Assembly: GCA_027483665.1 (NCBI GenBank)
Contig: JAIXUC010000012.1
Location: forward strand, 19,799-83,798
DNA length: 64,000 nucleotides
Reading direction: 5' to 3'
From: Comamonadaceae bacterium
GTDB taxonomy: Bacteria > Pseudomonadota > Gammaproteobacteria > Burkholderiales > Burkholderiaceae_C
Below are positions 60,171-64,000 of the stretch, piece by piece. Both the position numbers and the translations under genes were made by a program. Within the stretch, counting starts at the first letter, position 1; each line of letters opens with the position of its first letter. The notes beneath the pieces were generated by a model. It was given only the letters and a program-made list of their open reading frames with translations, made no database searches and was not told where the DNA came from.

Positions 60171-60321
60171 TCCTGAACTGCCTTCGCCCTTGGCGTTCGC
60201 TGCCGCACAGACTTCAGGCCAGTGGCTCTTTATCGTGGTGGGTGAATGGTTCACTCAGGCTCCTCGCGCTGCAAAGCGGGGAGGCCAGTGGCCAGGCACC
60301 AAACCACCCCGGAGGCCATCC

Positions 60322-60843
60322 ATGAACATCGTCAAGCAAGCAAGTCCCGAGCTGGCCCACGTGGCTGACTTGATCAAGGACATTCCCATCGCCATGCTCA
60401 CCACGATCGGCGCAGACGGCGAGCTCAGCGGCCGACCCATGGGTGGCTTGGAGATGGACTTGCACGGGGCGATTTGGTTCTTCACCCACATCCGCTCCAC
60501 CAAAGTCGAGGAGCTGCACTCGGTCAGCCTGGCCTTCACCGACCAAGACAAGTCCACCTACGTGTCTTTGTCGGGCCACGGCGAGATCAGCACCGACCGC
60601 AACGAAATTCGCCGCTTGTGGACCCACTTTGTGAAGCCCTGGTTTCCTGAAGGCCCCGAGTCGAGCGACCTGGCGCTGCTGAAGTTTGTGCCCGATGCGG
60701 CGGAGTATTGGGATGGGCCCAGCAACAAGATGGTGCGCGCCTTTGGCATGTTGGCTTCGATCGCCGCAGGTTCGCCCATCGGCGTAGGCGAGCACGGCTC
60801 GCACGAGGGGTTGTCCGCGCAAGGCTCGGCCAGTGCAAAGTGA
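60322..60843 (+). CDS. Pyridoxamine 5'-phosphate oxidase-like stress protein
   Basis: A 173-residue split-barrel flavin-binding protein of the general stress protein 26 type: DLIKDIPIAMLTTIGADGELSGRPM, GAIWFFTHIRSTKVEEL, VSLSGHGEISTDRNEIRRLW and the C-terminal WPEGPESSD-like segment. It would bind FMN or F420; its substrate is unknown. ATG 60322 follows GGAGG; the frame upstream is non-coding. Confidence 0.88.
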   Translation: MNIVKQASPELAHVADLIKDIPIAMLTTIGADGELSGRPMGGLEMDLHGAIWFFTHIRSTKVEELHSVSLAFTDQDKSTYVSLSGHGEISTDRNEIRRLWTHFVKPWFPEGPESSDLALLKFVPDAAEYWDGPSNKMVRAFGMLASIAAGSPIGVGEHGSHEGLSAQGSASAK

Positions 60844-61041
60844 AGGCTCGGTGAAGGTTCCGTGAGGCGCCGCTCACCTCGCTGCGCGAGGGCTTGGCGA
60901 CACCCCTCAATCGGCGGCTGATGCAAAGGAGCACCGCCGTCACACATTCGCACAAAAACCAGTGGGGCAGCCCAGCTGATGGGTAGACACTCGGGCGCTG
61001 GCGCGCTGTCGGTGCGCTGGCGAACCCGAGGCAAAAAGGGC

Positions 61042-61683
61042 TCAATAAAACGGTGCTGTCGCTTCCTCTGCTTCAAACGCTGCCTGCACCGCGGGGCGTT
61101 GGTGAACGCGTTGAAGCCAAGGGCCGATATGGGGGAAGTCACGTGCTTTGCGGCCCGAGAAGTTGCGCGTCCATCGGCACAGCATGAAAGCAAAAGGGTC
61201 GACCGCACGGTAGTGGGCACCCAGCAGCCAAGGACCACTGTGCGCGGCCAGTTGGTCGTCCAGCTGTTGCAGCAGGGCCAGTGCATCGGCCTCGGCGCGG
61301 CGCTTGAGGGGCGCTGGGTCCACATCGTCCGCCAGCCGCGCCGGGTAGAAGTAATGCATCAGGCGGATTTGCAAGGTGTTGGTCAGCCACGCCATCCACT
61401 TGTAGTAGTGCGCGCGCTCGGCGCTTTGCAGCGCCGGGGCCAAGTCAGCGGCTGGGTACATGTCCGCCAGGTGCATGGCGATGGCAGCGGTTTCATACAG
61501 CACCAGGTCATCGGCAACCAACACCGGAATCTTGCCGTTGGGATTGAGCTTCAGGTACTCGGGGCGCTTGTGCGCACCGCCGTCGCGGTCCACCAAGATC
61601 AATTCGAAAGAAGCGCCGACTTCACGCAGCAAAACATGCGGCGTGAAGCTGGCGTTGCTGGGGTGGTAGTGCAGTTGGATCAT
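61042..61683 (-). CDS. Glutathione S-transferase family protein
   Basis: A 213-residue GST: N-terminal domain with LHYHPSNASFTPHVLLREVG, LNPNGKIPVLVADD and LYETAAIAMHLAD (glutathione-binding Glu-Thr), and helical C-terminal domain with PWLLGAHYRAVDPFAFML. The ligand is unknown. It converges on the flavin-type stress gene with 198 bases between, which hold no gene. Confidence 0.9.
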   Translation of the reverse strand: MIQLHYHPSNASFTPHVLLREVGASFELILVDRDGGAHKRPEYLKLNPNGKIPVLVADDLVLYETAAIAMHLADMYPAADLAPALQSAERAHYYKWMAWLTNTLQIRLMHYFYPARLADDVDPAPLKRRAEADALALLQQLDDQLAAHSGPWLLGAHYRAVDPFAFMLCRWTRNFSGRKARDFPHIGPWLQRVHQRPAVQAAFEAEEATAPFY

Positions 61684-61850
61684 GGGTGGATGAGGGCATT
61701 GCGCAACGGCAAACCAGGGTGCGCGAGATTGAACATGTATGTCATGTGAACCTCAGTGGTCATTCATATCGTCAACGAAAACGGCATCGGCGTCCACTGA
61801 AGCAAAGGTCACACGGCAGCTGCTGTTGAAGCCAATGGCCGTTCACACCC

Positions 61851-62657
61851 TCACCCCCGCCCAGGCCAAACCTCCGTCACGGCCACCTGCACAAAGGCTT
61901 GGGCCTGCGCTGAAAAATCCCACTGTTCGATGCGGCAGCAGCCGGAGTCTGAGGGCTCGTTCCAGCGCAGCAGGTTCACGGAGTTGGGTACACCGCGGCG
62001 AATGCGCGATGAAACGGCGGTGCCGGCTTGTACGGCCCACAGGGGGCGGGGCATGTCGGACAGCGGTTTGACATAGGGCAGGTGGATGTGCCCTCCCAGC
62101 ACCAGGTCTGCGCCGGCTGCTGCCCACACGGGCAGCGCTTCGGCCTGGCCGCGCAGCAGGTTGGGCAGGTCTTCTGCACGGGTCACGGCCACGGGTTGGT
62201 GCACCACGACCACGCGCAACTGCTGGGGGCTGGCAGCCGTCAGGCGTTGCGCCACGCGCTCGATTTGCTTAGGCGACACCTCGCCGTTTTTGTGCCGCCA
62301 GCGGCGCGTGGTCTTGACCCCCAGAATCAGCCAATCGGGCGTGGCCACCACGGGCTCTAGGTCGGGGCCGAAGGCTGCGCTGTAGCGGGCATAGGGCTGG
62401 GTGAAGCGGGCCCACAGGTCAAACAAAGCGATGTCGTGGTTACCAGGAATGGCCAGCAGCTTGGCGCCGTGTTGGCAGAGCCGGTCGGCAAAGGCGCGCG
62501 CTGCCTGAAACTGTGCGGGCCGAGCGCGCTGCGTGATGTCGCCTGACAGCACCACCATGCTGGGCCGCTGCTCCTGTGCGAGCTGGGCCAGGGCCTGCAC
62601 CACCTGCGGCTGTTCGGTGCCGAAGTGGGTGTCGGAGAAGTGCAGCAGCAGGCTCAT
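61851..62657 (-). CDS. Metallophosphoesterase
   Basis: A 268-residue calcineurin-like phosphoesterase: FSDTHFG (D and H ligands), VVLSGDITQRA, PGNHDIALF, VVVVHQPV and GGHIHLPY, the five metal motifs in order, so it should bind two metals. Substrate unknown; relatives include cAMP phosphodiesterase (CpdA) and UDP-diacylglucosamine hydrolase. Its ATG overlaps the lipid kinase stop as ATGA. Confidence 0.88.
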   Translation of the reverse strand: MSLLLHFSDTHFGTEQPQVVQALAQLAQEQRPSMVVLSGDITQRARPAQFQAARAFADRLCQHGAKLLAIPGNHDIALFDLWARFTQPYARYSAAFGPDLEPVVATPDWLILGVKTTRRWRHKNGEVSPKQIERVAQRLTAASPQQLRVVVVHQPVAVTRAEDLPNLLRGQAEALPVWAAAGADLVLGGHIHLPYVKPLSDMPRPLWAVQAGTAVSSRIRRGVPNSVNLLRWNEPSDSGCCRIEQWDFSAQAQAFVQVAVTEVWPGRG

Positions 62658-63649
62658 GGCGAAGGCGTCGTGGAAAAGTGCTGCGCCGACTCCGCGCTTT
62701 GTAAAGCCTTTGGCTCTTGCAGCAGGTACAGCGGCCTCTCCAGCACGCGAAAGTCGATCGGCACCCGCATGCGGGCCACTTCGCCGTCGTAGGCCACCGA
62801 CACGTGGTGTTGGCCGGGTGCCTTGGTCGGGCGCACCACCATGTGTTGAAACTCGAAGCTCTCCACGCCCGCGGCCTCGCCCAAGCGCCCCAAGGCCCCT
62901 TGCAGCATCAGGCCCAGCATGGGCAAGGTGCCAATGGGCTTGAGCATGAGTGCAGCCACGCTGCCGTGGCCGGGCGTGCCAGCCACGGTGTCGCGCGGGT
63001 CTGCACCGAACTGCTCGAGTTGCAGGCGGTTGTTGCCAACGAACAGGGTGAGCGTTTGCACGTCGCGCGCGCTGCCACCCATTTCAATGTGCAGGCGCAG
63101 CTTGCGTTGCGCGCGCAGCAACGTGGCGCAAGCCGCCACCATGGCCACCCAGCGGCTTCGGCCAAAGCGGGCTTTGTAGGCCTCGCGGTCTTGCAGCAAG
63201 TCGGGGTAGAGGCCCAGGCTGGCGTTGACCAAAAACACGCGATCGTTGATGCCGGCCACCTGCACCGGGGCTGGCACAGCGCGCAGCAACAGGCGCACGG
63301 CTTGGGCTGGGTCGGTCGGAATGCCGTGCGTGCGCGCAAAGTAATTGAAAGTGCCCAGAGGCACCACACCCATGGCGCAACCACTGGCGTGCGCCGCCTG
63401 CGCAACGGTGTTGAGCGTGCCGTCCCCGCCCACGGCCACCACCGCGCTGCGCAATGCCAGGGCTTGGGCTGCGGCGCGGCGGGCTGCAGCGGCCAATTCT
63501 TCTGGTTTGCAAAAAAGCAAATCGCCGGTGCGCCCGGCAGCTTGCAACTCGGCCTGAACGAGCGCGCTTTTGGCCTGCGCGTCCTGGCTGCCAGCAGCCC
63601 CGTTGATGAGGAATTGCAGCGGCTGGGTGGGGTCGAGTGGGGGCAGCAT
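62654..63649 (-). CDS. Diacylglycerol kinase-family lipid kinase
   Basis: A 331-residue DAGK-catalytic-domain protein of the YegS/DgkB type: FLINGAAGSQDAQ at the start, VVAVGGDGTLNTVAQAAH nucleotide motif and GVVPLGTFNYFARTHGI, then a VSVAYDGEVARMR motif near the end. It would phosphorylate a lipid such as diacylglycerol. ATG 63649 is chosen; the frame runs further upstream through another gene's 3' end. It overlaps the phosphoesterase by 4 bases, and both may be one unit. Confidence 0.9.
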   Translation of the reverse strand: MLPPLDPTQPLQFLINGAAGSQDAQAKSALVQAELQAAGRTGDLLFCKPEELAAAARRAAAQALALRSAVVAVGGDGTLNTVAQAAHASGCAMGVVPLGTFNYFARTHGIPTDPAQAVRLLLRAVPAPVQVAGINDRVFLVNASLGLYPDLLQDREAYKARFGRSRWVAMVAACATLLRAQRKLRLHIEMGGSARDVQTLTLFVGNNRLQLEQFGADPRDTVAGTPGHGSVAALMLKPIGTLPMLGLMLQGALGRLGEAAGVESFEFQHMVVRPTKAPGQHHVSVAYDGEVARMRVPIDFRVLERPLYLLQEPKALQSAESAQHFSTTPSP

Positions 63650-63668
63650 GCGGTGCGCTGATGGCGTC

Positions 63669-64000
63669 TCAGTCGTGGCGCAGCAAGTCGCCAAAAACGG
63701 TGTGGTCACCTTGCCGGCGGTCGGCACCTGGGGCGTCATACAACACCAGCCAGCGCGCTTTACCGCCCGACAAGGCTGGCGGCAGATCGCAAATGGCTTC
63801 GGCGCGGTTGGTGCCGCGCCCGTGTGGCAGCTGCACCGATTCGGTGAGCGCTTCTTCAAATCGAACCGGCTCGCGACTGGCCGCCAGCAGTGGCCGCGCA
63901 CCGGGCCACTTGAACACCCGGATGTCGCCGTTGAGCACCATGGTCGGGCCAGCCAAGATGTAGAGGTCGTCACCCGAGAAGTGCAGGTCGCGCACGCCCA
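63669..64000 (-). CDS. DUF3616-family protein, C-terminal part (5' end outside window)
   Basis: The visible 110 C-terminal residues read GVRDLHFSGDDLYILAGPTMVLNG then DIRVFKWPGARPLLAAS, and RGTNRAEAICDLPPALSGG near the end, typical of the DUF3616 domain. No stop is seen before the window end, so the gene continues beyond. Function unknown. It lies 19 bases upstream of the lipid kinase on the same strand. Confidence 0.75.
   Translation of the reverse strand, partial: GVRDLHFSGDDLYILAGPTMVLNGDIRVFKWPGARPLLAASREPVRFEEALTESVQLPHGRGTNRAEAICDLPPALSGGKARWLVLYDAPGADRRQGDHTVFGDLLRHD

Overview
The window reads as a 64-kb piece of chromosome from a betaproteobacterium of the order Burkholderiales, most likely family Comamonadaceae. 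This rests on gene content and gene order recognised by eye, not on a search: secA-argJ-AAA ATPase-mutT facing yacG-zapD-coaE-pilD, then pilC-pilB-tRNA-Pro-ispB facing rplU-rpmA-obgE-proB, and the pilT / cyclic-nucleotide-binding protein / pilU trio. GC content is high, coding density is high, and GTG and TTG starts are common.

Layout. 1-7 kb: the end of secA, argJ, a P-loop ATPase and mutT on the plus strand, converging on yacG, zapD, coaE and pilD. 7-11 kb: ahpC-ahpF (peroxide defence) and a chemoreceptor gene lie between pilD and pilC. 11-27 kb: type IV pilus assembly genes pilC and pilB, tRNA-Pro, ispB, ribosomal L21/L27, obgE, proB, rppH, proS, a lytic transglycosylase, a Lon-like AAA ATPase, grxD, prmC, prfA and hemA. 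27-33 kb: a complete ugp operon (glycerol-3-phosphate and glycerophosphodiester use), with a Pho-box-like site in front of ugpB. 33-43 kb: a very large FAD/Fe-S dehydrogenase, a HIT protein, an asparaginase, putA with a divergent Lrp-type regulator, a DUF3617 protein ending in a 36-bp tandem repeat, and the PLP-homeostasis gene yggS. 43-49 kb: pilT, a cyclic-nucleotide-binding protein and pilU, then a MITE-like palindromic element, a beta-hydroxyacid dehydrogenase, dolP and diaA. 49-54 kb: an insertion holding a second chemoreceptor, a GST and a GGDEF-EAL protein. 54-57.6 kb: yraN, rsmI, two small unknown genes, a CoA-transferase-family gene and tRNA-Arg. 57.6-60.3 kb: an accessory region next to tRNA-Arg with repeats, a VOC protein, an unknown protein and a CIA30-like protein. 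60.3-64 kb: a flavin-type stress protein, a GST, a phosphoesterase, a lipid kinase and the edge of a DUF3616 gene.

How the genes work together. PilB, PilC, PilD, PilT and PilU make and retract type IV pili; the protein between PilT and PilU may link this to a cyclic nucleotide. The two chemoreceptors and the c-di-GMP enzyme add motility and surface-behaviour control. AhpC and AhpF form one peroxide-reducing pair. UgpB-A-E-C with UgpQ import and split glycerophosphodiesters, probably under phosphate limitation. PutA and its regulator handle proline breakdown.

No CRISPR array, phage gene cluster or intact transposase was seen. The most interesting items are the 269-bp MITE-like element after pilU, the two places where a normally tight gene cluster is split by an insert carrying a chemoreceptor gene, the GST/c-di-GMP gene pair, and the repeat-bounded cassette beside tRNA-Arg. 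No convincing wholly new system was found.
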